Below, one piece after another: positions 1 to 5,489 of a stretch of 5,980 bases of DNA. The stretch is from Bacillota bacterium (GTDB lineage Bacteria; Bacillota_I; Bacilli_A; Erysipelotrichales; Erysipelotrichaceae): NCBI GenBank assembly GCA_023388035.1, contig JAEWGY010000027.1:1-5980 (forward strand), given 5' to 3'. The notes beneath the pieces are model-generated. The model was given only the letters and a program-made list of their open reading frames with translations, made no database searches and was not told the origin of the DNA. The number at the start of each line of letters is the position of its first letter. The first letter of the stretch is position 1. Both the position numbers and the translations under genes were made by a program.

Positions 1-2
1 GT

Positions 3-101
3 GATACAACAGGCTTAGATAAAGCCTTAAAAGGGGTTAATAACACGATTCGTACTACACAGTCATCTTTAAGAGATAATATTATAAGAAGTTTTCCGTA
101 G
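3..101 (+). pseudogene. Remnant resembling a phage tail tape-measure protein
   Basis: This frame is open from the window edge to a TAG at 99-101. It reads DTTGLDKALKGVNNTIRTTQ and then SSLRD. That pattern (GD-T-x-LDKAL-x-x-VN, then Q-x-x-L-x-x-V-N) is what I know from the N-terminal part of tail tape-measure proteins of Bacillota siphophages, which usually continue with a VNKLLKLDP-like stretch. Here the likeness stops after residue D at 75-77, the next codons (NIIRSFP) look unrelated, and a stop follows. The piece is far too short to work in virion assembly. It may be the broken end of a prophage lying to the left, which I cannot see. The family call comes from remembered similarity over about 25 residues, so it is tentative. 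Confidence 0.5.
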
Positions 102-361
102 AAGGATCCACAGAGGAGCAGATAGAAGAAAGTAAAAAAGCTATGAGTCGAATGAGCGTAATTCTTGTAGATCCGAATCGTCTGTGGAAAATGGCTCAAG
201 ATATTGTAGAGCACTATGAAAAATTAACCTCTTAAAAACCTGAAGTTACCCAAAAAGCAATGATTGTTTGTTCTACTAGAGAGATTGCCTTTAAGCTTTT
301 AAAAAATATTTTAATACTAAGACCTAATTGGGGAGAATCTAAAGCGGTCGGAAAATTATAA
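98..361 (+). pseudogene. hsdR: Broken internal fragment of type I restriction subunit HsdR
   Basis: HsdR is the ATP-driven translocase and nuclease subunit of type I restriction enzymes and usually has about 800-1,100 residues. Only about 87 codons remain here. The frame reads VEGSTEEQIEESKKAMSRM, then DPNRLWKMAQDIVEHYEKLT, a TAA at 233-235, then KPEV, KAMIVCSTREIAFKLL and ILRPNW, ending at TAA 359-361. The DIVEHYE segment followed by KAMIVC-S-R and LRP-W is characteristic of the HsdR stretch that joins the first RecA-like motor domain to the second. The nuclease domain, Walker A and DEAH motifs and the C-terminal part are all missing. The internal stop sits where the family usually has a charged residue, so one G-to-T change (GAA to TAA) could explain it. 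No promoter, ribosome site, hsdM or hsdS is visible. This is a gene fossil and not an active restriction system. Confidence 0.8.
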
Positions 362-370
362 AAGTTAATT

Positions 371-408
371 AAAAAAGGCTATGAGTTTAAATGCTCATAG
401 CCTTTTCT
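371..408. terminator. Bidirectional Rho-independent terminator
   Basis: A 13-base-pair perfect stem forms between AAAAGGCTATGAG (373-385) and CTCATAGCCTTTT (394-406), with an 8-base loop. The right arm ends in TTTT followed by CTCT for + strand transcripts. The A-run at 371-376 becomes a U-run for - strand transcripts. It lies just past the HsdR fossil on one side and about 80 bases beyond the RNase J stop on the other, so it can end transcription from both directions. The U-tract is better on the - strand, which favours the def-rnj operon as the main user. Confidence 0.85.
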
Positions 409-484
409 CTTGCCACCTAAAGACTCTCTAAATTTCATTTTTTCTAAATCCCTAATTCAATGAGCCTTTATATGATTATTTTTT
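409..484. other. 3' untranslated spacer of rnj, no gene seen
   Basis: This AT-rich stretch lies between the RNase J stop codon and the shared terminator. I find no further hsdR or phage likeness in it and no convincing open frame with a ribosome site on either strand. It most simply represents the 3' untranslated end of the leftward def-rnj transcript. Confidence 0.5.
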
Positions 485-2284
485 TTAAATGATTTCACTT
501 TGTACTTTTTTCTTACGTCCACGTTTTTTAACTTCAACTCTAGTATCATTTAATTCTGCTATTTTTCGCTTATATGAATTAACTGCTTCATGGTGATTTA
601 AAATAACCGGAATGATTAAAGGATTACGCTTAGTTTTATCATAAAGAAAACTTTCTAGACATACTTTAATACCATGTTTAATTTCATTAAAACTAACCTT
701 TGACTTCATAATTTTTCTTAGTTTTGCTTCTAGTAAGTCTTCAGCTTCTTGAATTAGTGATTGATTCTCTTTGATAAAGATGAATCCTCTAGTTATAATG
801 GTTGGTTTATATAAAATTTGTGAATTTCTTGAGTCAATTGATAAAATAACCGCAACCATCCCATTATCAGCTAAAACACTACGATCTTTAATAACTGAGG
901 TTGAAAGACCACTAAAATCATTGCCATCAACATAGATATCATCAGCATGAATACGATTAGCATATTTATAGACACGATGTTTTCTTAGAATTAAGGCTTC
1001 ACCATTTGAGCACATAAAACAATTTTCACGTTTAATTCCAACATCAACAGCAGAATCAATATGCAATTTTAGCATCTTATATTCACCATGTACAGGCATA
1101 AAATACTTAGGTTTTATAAGCTGCATCATTAGTTTTTGTTCCTCTTTAGAGGCATGTCCGGTGGTATGTAGTGAAGTTAAAGGAGAATTAACAATAACAT
1201 TAGCTCCCTGTCTAATTAAAAGATTAACAACACCTGAGACATTTATAGCATTACCAGGAATTGGTGATGATGAAAAGATTACAGTATCATTAGGAATGAT
1301 AGCTACATGTCGATGAGCAGCATTAGCAATTCTGGATAAGGCTGCAAGTGGTTCACCTTGAGAACCGGTACAAATAATACATGTTTTTTCAGGAGGTGTA
1401 TTTTTAAGTTCCTCAGCTTCAATGAAGTTATCATCGGATACACCAAAAAAATTATTAGCACGACAAATTTCTAAAACATTAAGCATCGATCTACCAAAGA
1501 CACAGATTTTACGATCCAAAGCTACAGCCGCTTTAACAATCTGAGCCAAGCGGTATACATTTGATGCGAAAGTTGAAATAATTAGTCTACTAGGTGCTTT
1601 TTTAATTAAATTATAAATCGATCTAGAAACTACTTTTTCAGAAATTGAAAAGCCACTAATTTCAGCATTGGTACTATCAGACATTAGTAAATCAACACCA
1701 CTAGCACCAATATAGGCCATCTTTTGATAATCGGAATTTTGACCAACTGGCGTTAAGTCGAATTTAAAATCACCAGTTTCAACAATTCTACCATTAGGAG
1801 TATTAATTAAAACACCTAAAGAATCTGGAATTGAGTGAATTACATTAAAAAAACCAATACTAAAATATTTAGTACTAATAGATGATTTGTCATCGATCAC
1901 AACTATTTTAATACCCTTAATTTTACGTTCACTAAGTTTCTTGGTAATTAAAGCCTTCGCAAATTTAGGGGCATAGATAGTTTTAATACTAGGACATGAT
2001 AACAACAAGAAAGGAATGGAACCGATATGATCCTCATGACCGTGAGTGATAATTAAGGCTTTAATCTTTTGTTCATTCTTAACTAAATGACTAAAATCAG
2101 GTATGACATAGTCAACACCTAATAATTCACCATCAGGAAACATAACACCAGAATCGATAATTATGATTTCCTCATTATGCTCAAAGCAGTACATATTTTT
2201 ACCAACTTCATTTAAACCACCTAAAGCATAAATAAGGGTGTCATTCTTTAATAATTTATTTATGATAATTGTTTTTTCTTTCAA
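485..2284 (-). CDS. rnjA: Ribonuclease J (RNase J1-like), TTG start
   Basis: RNase J is a cytoplasmic zinc-dependent beta-CASP nuclease with 5'-to-3' exonuclease and endonuclease activity, central to mRNA decay and rRNA maturation in Bacillota. The 599-residue product shows the metallo-beta-lactamase motif HGHEDH at 81-86, further metal ligands H150 (IHSIPD) and D172 (ETGDFKFD), the beta-CASP region with DSTNAE (203-208), SSSPIPGN (338-345), TTGH (374-377), and the last ligand H399 in VHGEY. A C-terminal domain follows to about 560. All active-site residues of Bacillus RNase J1 have counterparts. The protein is about 45 residues longer than RNase J1 (555): roughly 8 extra at the N-terminus and a basic tail after 562 containing KKRGRKKK (586-593). 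The start is TTG, fixed by a strong AAAGGAG at 2291-2297 six bases upstream. It follows def by 11 bases and is probably co-transcribed and coupled. J1 rather than J2 is judged by similarity only. Confidence 0.95.
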   Translation of the reverse strand: MKEKTIIINKLLKNDTLIYALGGLNEVGKNMYCFEHNEEIIIIDSGVMFPDGELLGVDYVIPDFSHLVKNEQKIKALIITHGHEDHIGSIPFLLLSCPSIKTIYAPKFAKALITKKLSERKIKGIKIVVIDDKSSISTKYFSIGFFNVIHSIPDSLGVLINTPNGRIVETGDFKFDLTPVGQNSDYQKMAYIGASGVDLLMSDSTNAEISGFSISEKVVSRSIYNLIKKAPSRLIISTFASNVYRLAQIVKAAVALDRKICVFGRSMLNVLEICRANNFFGVSDDNFIEAEELKNTPPEKTCIICTGSQGEPLAALSRIANAAHRHVAIIPNDTVIFSSSPIPGNAINVSGVVNLLIRQGANVIVNSPLTSLHTTGHASKEEQKLMMQLIKPKYFMPVHGEYKMLKLHIDSAVDVGIKRENCFMCSNGEALILRKHRVYKYANRIHADDIYVDGNDFSGLSTSVIKDRSVLADNGMVAVILSIDSRNSQILYKPTIITRGFIFIKENQSLIQEAEDLLEAKLRKIMKSKVSFNEIKHGIKVCLESFLYDKTKRNPLIIPVILNHHEAVNSYKRKIAELNDTRVEVKKRGRKKKVQSEII

Positions 2285-2290
2285 ATTACG

Positions 2291-2297
2291 CTCCTTT
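2291..2297 (-). promoter_or_regulatory. Shine-Dalgarno of rnj overlapping the def stop
   Basis: On the - strand AAAGGAG lies six bases before the TTG start of RNase J and shares two bases with the TAA stop of def (2298-2296). Its strength selects the TTG over later ATG codons. The overlap means a ribosome finishing def covers the site, which suggests translational coupling. Confidence 0.8.
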
Positions 2298-2859
2298 ATA
2301 TTTTAATTGCCTTTGGATCAGCAAAGAAGGGTTTATCATGGTCAATTCTTTCATAGAATAATTTCCCTTCTAAATGATCATATTCATGTTGCATAACAAT
2401 AGCTAAAAAACCTTTAGCATCAATAATTTCTTCTTTATCAGTAAGATAATTATAGGCTTTAATTTTTATTTTATAATCACGATATACATAGCCCTGATGG
2501 TCCCTTTCAACTGATAAGCAGCCCTCGCCACTTGAAAGGTAGCACTTTTTAATTGAAGACTCAATAATCTTAGGATTAACTAGGCTATACTGATGAATAA
2601 TCTCACCTTTTTCATCTTTTAATATTACAACAAACATTCTTTTATGAATACCTAATTGTACTGCTGAAATACCTACAGCAGGTCTTAAATTTTCTTTTTT
2701 AGCAATTTCCTCATTAGTGCTCTTATCGACATAATCATACATTTGCTTAAGTAAATGCTTATCTTCAGCACTCAAAGGCAGTTTAACAGCTACTGATCTT
2801 TTTTTGAGAATTTCTTTATTATTGTGGTCTTTAATAATTGTTGAATTATTTATAAGCAT
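2296..2859 (-). CDS. def: Peptide deformylase, type 2 (Gram-positive)
   Basis: Peptide deformylase is a metal-dependent enzyme that removes the formyl group from the starting methionine of new proteins at the ribosome exit. The 187-residue product matches the roughly 183-residue enzymes of Staphylococcus and Bacillus along its whole length. Motif 2 is EGCLS (112-116, metal ligand C114). Motif 3 is QHEYDHLEG (157-165, ligands H158 and H162, catalytic E159). Motif 1, usually GVGLAAPQ, reads AVGISAVQ (61-68): the key G63 and Q68 are kept but the middle is altered. The insertion around 40-60 (MYDYVDKSTNEEIAKKENLR) and the CLSVERDHQGYVYR stretch are typical of type 2. The ATG at 2859-2857 has no Shine-Dalgarno site, and a -10 box ends seven bases upstream, so the mRNA is probably leaderless. 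It is the first gene of an operon with RNase J. Confidence 0.95.
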   Translation of the reverse strand: MLINNSTIIKDHNNKEILKKRSVAVKLPLSAEDKHLLKQMYDYVDKSTNEEIAKKENLRPAVGISAVQLGIHKRMFVVILKDEKGEIIHQYSLVNPKIIESSIKKCYLSSGEGCLSVERDHQGYVYRDYKIKIKAYNYLTDKEEIIDAKGFLAIVMQHEYDHLEGKLFYERIDHDKPFFADPKAIKI

Positions 2860-2866
2860 ATGAAAT

Positions 2867-2875
2867 ATTATAACA
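2867..2875 (-). promoter_or_regulatory. Extended -10 promoter of def-rnj
   Basis: Read on the - strand, TGTTATAAT contains a perfect TATAAT (2872-2867) preceded by the TGn of an extended -10. It ends seven bases before the ATG of def, so transcription should start at or next to the A of the start codon. At 16-18 base spacing I see no good TTGACA (for example CCTTTA), which is common for extended -10 promoters. That this is the promoter in use is inferred. Confidence 0.65.
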
Positions 2876-2881
2876 TAATTA

Positions 2882-2890
2882 TGCTAAAAT
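2882..2890 (+). promoter_or_regulatory. Extended -10 promoter of ftsW-coaD
   Basis: TGCTAAAAT gives an extended -10 box (TAAAAT at 2885-2890) ending seven bases before the ATG at 2898. The predicted start of transcription falls at or beside the ATG. An alternative -10, TATGCT at 2880-2885, would leave a leader of only about five bases. No strong -35 is visible, and the -35 region falls on the def -10 box. Confidence 0.6.
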
Positions 2891-2897
2891 AAAGGAT

Positions 2898-4076
2898 ATG
2901 AGATTAGCTACTTCTAATAAAAAAGGTGATAAACTAATTAGCTTTGCGATTATTGCAATATTATTTTTCTCCATCTTTATGATTCCCAGTGCCTCTTTAG
3001 GAATTGCAACGGGTAATCTTCCTTATATCATACAGGTAAGTATTAAACAAATTATTTATGTATTTATCGGATATAGCCTTTTATTGATTGTGAAAAATAG
3101 TAGTATTGCTTTTAATTTGGTTAATAAATATTATAATCTTGCTTTAATTATTCTACCAATTTTTCTTTTAATCCCTAGATTATTTTCACCGGTTGGAGGA
3201 ACCTATGGTTGGATTACACTTCCTTTCGGGATGACTATTCAGCCTGCGGAATTTGCGAAAGTATATCTTATTGTAATCTTTGCAGTTTGTTTTAAAAGAA
3301 ATGAGAATCGAATTACAAATCATAATGCCGCAAAGCAGATGTTAAAACATTTAAGTATGCATGCTGGATTAGCTATCTTTATTATCTTATTTATTCAAAG
3401 AGACTTCGGTAGTGCAATTACAACCTTAGTTATAACTAGTGGTATGATTTTTTCAATTAGAAATCCATTTTTTAGAAAATATCAAATTACTGCTTTTAAG
3501 GTTTTAATTGTTTTAATTATAATTTCTAGCTTTGTATTATCACCATTAGGAACAGCTTTTTTTAAAAGTTTAGGTAGTGGTAATTACCAAATTAAAAGAT
3601 TTATTGTAGCTGCTGATCCTTTCTCAGATCAATATGCATCAGGTTTTCAGCTTATTAAGGGTTTGATTAGTATTGCTAGTGGTGGTTTTTTTGGTGTTGG
3701 TTATACTAAGGGAATCTTTAAATATACTCATTTTCCAGCAGCGGATACTGATTTTATTATTGCGGTTATCATTGAAGAATTCGGTTTGATTGGTTATATC
3801 TTCATTTTAGCAGTCTATCTAATTCTTATCGCTCGTTTATTTAAATATCTCTTTAAAATCGAAAATGATCATGCTCGTTTAGTTTTAGTTGGTACTACCC
3901 TATATTTCTTTATTCATTTCGCCTTAAATGTTGGTGGGGCTAGTGTTTTTTTACCATTAACTGGAGTCCCTTTATTACTGGTTTCAGCTGGTGGTAGCTC
4001 TACGATGGCAGCCTTAATTGCGATTGGTTTAAGTCAAAATATTATTAGAAAATATCAAAGAGGAATTATCGAATGA
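2898..4076 (+). CDS. ftsW: SEDS peptidoglycan polymerase (FtsW/RodA/SpoVE family)
   Basis: SEDS proteins are membrane glycosyltransferases that polymerise lipid II into glycan strands, working with a class B penicillin-binding protein in division (FtsW) or elongation (RodA). The 392-residue product has about ten hydrophobic segments (first near 14-33, last near 355-380). Family marks include QPAEFAKVYLI (115-125), a long extracytoplasmic loop from about 218 to 285, GGFFGVGYTKG (262-272), TDFIIAVIIEEFG (284-296) containing the presumed catalytic D285, and LPLTGVPLLLVSAGGSS (352-368). Two usual motifs are changed: QPDLGT is QRDFGS (167-172), and the His before the catalytic TDF is Asp283. The SAGGSS end leans toward FtsW rather than RodA, but I am not certain of the subtype. 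The ATG overlaps no clear ribosome site: AAAGG at 2891-2895 is only two bases away. The stop overlaps coaD in ATGA. Confidence 0.85.
   Translation: MRLATSNKKGDKLISFAIIAILFFSIFMIPSASLGIATGNLPYIIQVSIKQIIYVFIGYSLLLIVKNSSIAFNLVNKYYNLALIILPIFLLIPRLFSPVGGTYGWITLPFGMTIQPAEFAKVYLIVIFAVCFKRNENRITNHNAAKQMLKHLSMHAGLAIFIILFIQRDFGSAITTLVITSGMIFSIRNPFFRKYQITAFKVLIVLIIISSFVLSPLGTAFFKSLGSGNYQIKRFIVAADPFSDQYASGFQLIKGLISIASGGFFGVGYTKGIFKYTHFPAADTDFIIAVIIEEFGLIGYIFILAVYLILIARLFKYLFKIENDHARLVLVGTTLYFFIHFALNVGGASVFLPLTGVPLLLVSAGGSSTMAALIAIGLSQNIIRKYQRGIIE
4057..4064 (+). promoter_or_regulatory. Weak Shine-Dalgarno of coaD
   Basis: AAAGAGGA lies in the last codons of the SEDS gene, with nine bases between AGAGG and the coaD ATG. 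The site is weaker than those of rnj and trhP2. The 4-base ATGA start-stop overlap probably adds translational coupling. Confidence 0.5.
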
Positions 4077-4552
4077 GAAAAGCTTTATTTCCAGGATCTT
4101 TTGATCCAATTACCATTGGACATTTAGATATTATCAAAAGAGCTAGTAAGTTATATGATGAAGTATATGTCGGAATCATGATTAATGAAGCTAAGGATTA
4201 TCTATTTAATTTAGATGAACGACTTCATTTATGTGAGTTAGCATTAGCTGACTTTAGTAATGTTCGTATTGTTTCATCTAAGGGTCTAACAGTCAATCTA
4301 TGTAAGGATTTAGATTGTAAGGTGATTATTAAAGGGATTAGAACCAATACGGATTTTGAATATGAATTAAATCAAGCTAATATCAATAATTATCTAGCTG
4401 GTGATGTTGAAACCATCCTATTATTCTCAAAACCGGAATATTCATCAATTTCCTCTTCAATCATTAAGGATATCTGGCGTTTTAATGGTGATATTAAAGC
4501 TTTTTTACCAGAAAAAATCTATCATGAAGTAGTTAGAAAATTAAAAGCCTAA
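4073..4552 (+). CDS. coaD: Phosphopantetheine adenylyltransferase
   Basis: CoaD transfers AMP from ATP to 4'-phosphopantetheine, giving dephospho-CoA, the next-to-last step of coenzyme A synthesis in the cytoplasm. At 159 residues it has the normal length. It shows the nucleotidyltransferase signature GSFDPITIGHLDI (8-20) with the T-x-G-H motif at 14-17, LDERLHL (47-53), the substrate and ATP loop KGIRTNTDFEYE (87-98), and SSISSSIIKDI (124-134), equal to the usual SSS-x-V-K/R-E. One deviation is visible: the common RGLR reads KGIR, so the first arginine of the pair is Lys87 while R90 is kept. The start lies inside the stop of the SEDS gene, indicating one transcript. A terminator hairpin covers its own stop codon, so it is the last gene of that unit. 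Confidence 0.95.
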   Translation: MRKALFPGSFDPITIGHLDIIKRASKLYDEVYVGIMINEAKDYLFNLDERLHLCELALADFSNVRIVSSKGLTVNLCKDLDCKVIIKGIRTNTDFEYELNQANINNYLAGDVETILLFSKPEYSSISSSIIKDIWRFNGDIKAFLPEKIYHEVVRKLKA

Positions 4553-4561
4553 GGGCTTTTT
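4543..4561 (+). terminator. Compact terminator across the coaD stop codon
   Basis: AAAAGCC (4543-4549) pairs with GGCTTTT (4554-4560) around a 4-base loop, followed by one more T and the T-rich ACTTTATTATTATT. The coaD stop TAA (4550-4552) lies in the loop. Only three of the seven pairs are GC, so it is a modest terminator. Its place before a new promoter fits the end of the ftsW-coaD unit. Confidence 0.65.
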
Positions 4562-4583
4562 ACTTTATTATTATTAATTTTAA

Positions 4584-4592
4584 TGTTAAAAT
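4584..4592 (+). promoter_or_regulatory. Extended -10 promoter of trhP1-trhP2
   Basis: TGTTAAAAT is an extended -10 (TAAAAT at 4587-4592) ending six bases before the ATG at 4599. The bases between, TAACTC, contain no ribosome site. The upstream 17-base spacing gives only TTTATT as a -35 candidate. Transcription should begin at or beside the ATG, giving a leaderless or nearly leaderless mRNA. Confidence 0.6.
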
Positions 4593-4598
4593 TAACTC

Positions 4599-5489
4599 AT
4601 GTTTTTTGCACTAACTTTATCTAATAGTGATTATTTAGATCGCTTAAAAGAATATAATATTAAAGCTATTATTGTTGGTTTAGATCAATTTTCTGATCGT
4701 TTTAAAAGATATTATAGTCTTAAGGAATTAAGAGAAATTATAAACAAGGCTGATTCCTTAGGGATTAAGACCTATGTGTCTTTAAATACGATCATTCATG
4801 AATTTGATTTACCAAAATTATATAAATATCTTGATGAGTTAAGAACGCTTAATATTGCGAGAATCTATTTTAATGATCTAGCAATTTTAGAATATGCTAG
4901 AAGCAATAATTGCTGCGAGCTTTTTTCATATAATCCCGATACCCTTCTTAGTAATTCAAGGGATTTGGAATTCTTTTTAAAACAAAATCTAGCATCTTGT
5001 GTAATTGCAAAGGAATTACGCTTAGATGAAATTAAAGCAATTAAATCTAAGCTTGCTTCTTTTAAACTTGATATGATTATTCATGCCAAGATTAATTTAG
5101 CTTATTCTAAAAGAATGTTTTTAGATAATTACTATCGTTTTATTAATAAGGAAAAAGATTTAAGTTATCAAAATGATTTAAAAATCATTGAAGAGAATCG
5201 AGAGTATGCGATGCCGATTTATCAGTCTAGATATGGTACATCGGTTTTTAGTGATTATACCTTTAATATCCTTAATGAATTTAAGGAACTAAATGATTTA
5301 ATTGATTGTGGTATTATTGATGATCTTTTTTTAGATGAAAAGGAATTATTCGATTCTCTTAAAGCCTTAAATGGTGAATATAAGCTTGAAGACTTAAAGC
5401 AGCTTTATCCTTTAAGTATGTATGATTCTGGTTTTTTATATGAATATGTTGATATATTAAAAAAGGAGGATAATAATGGCAAGAATTGA
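4599..5489 (+). CDS. trhP1: Peptidase U32-like tRNA hydroxylation protein TrhP1 (YrrN-like)
   Basis: U32 proteins were long listed as peptidases, but Bacillus YrrN and YrrO (TrhP1/TrhP2) are known to take part in 5-hydroxyuridine formation at wobble position 34 of tRNAs. The 296-residue product has the barrel-like U32 start (IKAIIVGLDQF 21-31, then KTYVSLNTIIHEFD 57-70), matching TIM-barrel strands in YrrN. The family core, usually FIHG-x-x-C followed by SG-x-C, reads IIHAKINLAYSKRMFLDNYY (160-179). Gly is Ala163, the first Cys is Asn166, and SG-x-C is SKRM. As I remember it, YrrN also has an SKR version, so lost cysteines may be normal for TrhP1 although the Asn looks extra. The direct neighbour trhP2 supports the call. 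The two genes overlap by 14 bases. Assignment as TrhP1 rests on family resemblance and gene pairing. Confidence 0.75.
   Translation: MFFALTLSNSDYLDRLKEYNIKAIIVGLDQFSDRFKRYYSLKELREIINKADSLGIKTYVSLNTIIHEFDLPKLYKYLDELRTLNIARIYFNDLAILEYARSNNCCELFSYNPDTLLSNSRDLEFFLKQNLASCVIAKELRLDEIKAIKSKLASFKLDMIIHAKINLAYSKRMFLDNYYRFINKEKDLSYQNDLKIIEENREYAMPIYQSRYGTSVFSDYTFNILNEFKELNDLIDCGIIDDLFLDEKELFDSLKALNGEYKLEDLKQLYPLSMYDSGFLYEYVDILKKEDNNGKN
5462..5469 (+). promoter_or_regulatory. Strong Shine-Dalgarno of trhP2
   Basis: AAAGGAGG lies six bases before the ATG at 5476, inside the final codons of trhP1. It is the strongest ribosome site in the window and fixes the trhP2 start. Confidence 0.85.

Noticed and set aside
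98..361. An active type I restriction system or a new small defence gene
   Set aside because: Only an internal HsdR segment remains. It has a stop codon inside and lacks motor and nuclease motifs, a start signal and partner genes.
379..438. A 19-residue open frame on the - strand from ATG 438-436 to TAG 381-379
   Set aside because: It has no ribosome site, runs into the terminator stem, and is short enough to occur by chance.
2891..2895. AAAGG before the SEDS gene as a Shine-Dalgarno site
   Set aside because: It is only two bases from the ATG, too close for normal use, and would probably lie upstream of the predicted transcription start.
4074..4076. TGA as a tryptophan codon (mycoplasma code)
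   Set aside because: TGA ends both the SEDS gene and trhP1 at natural family ends, tryptophans are encoded by TGG, and read-through of the SEDS TGA hits a stop soon after.
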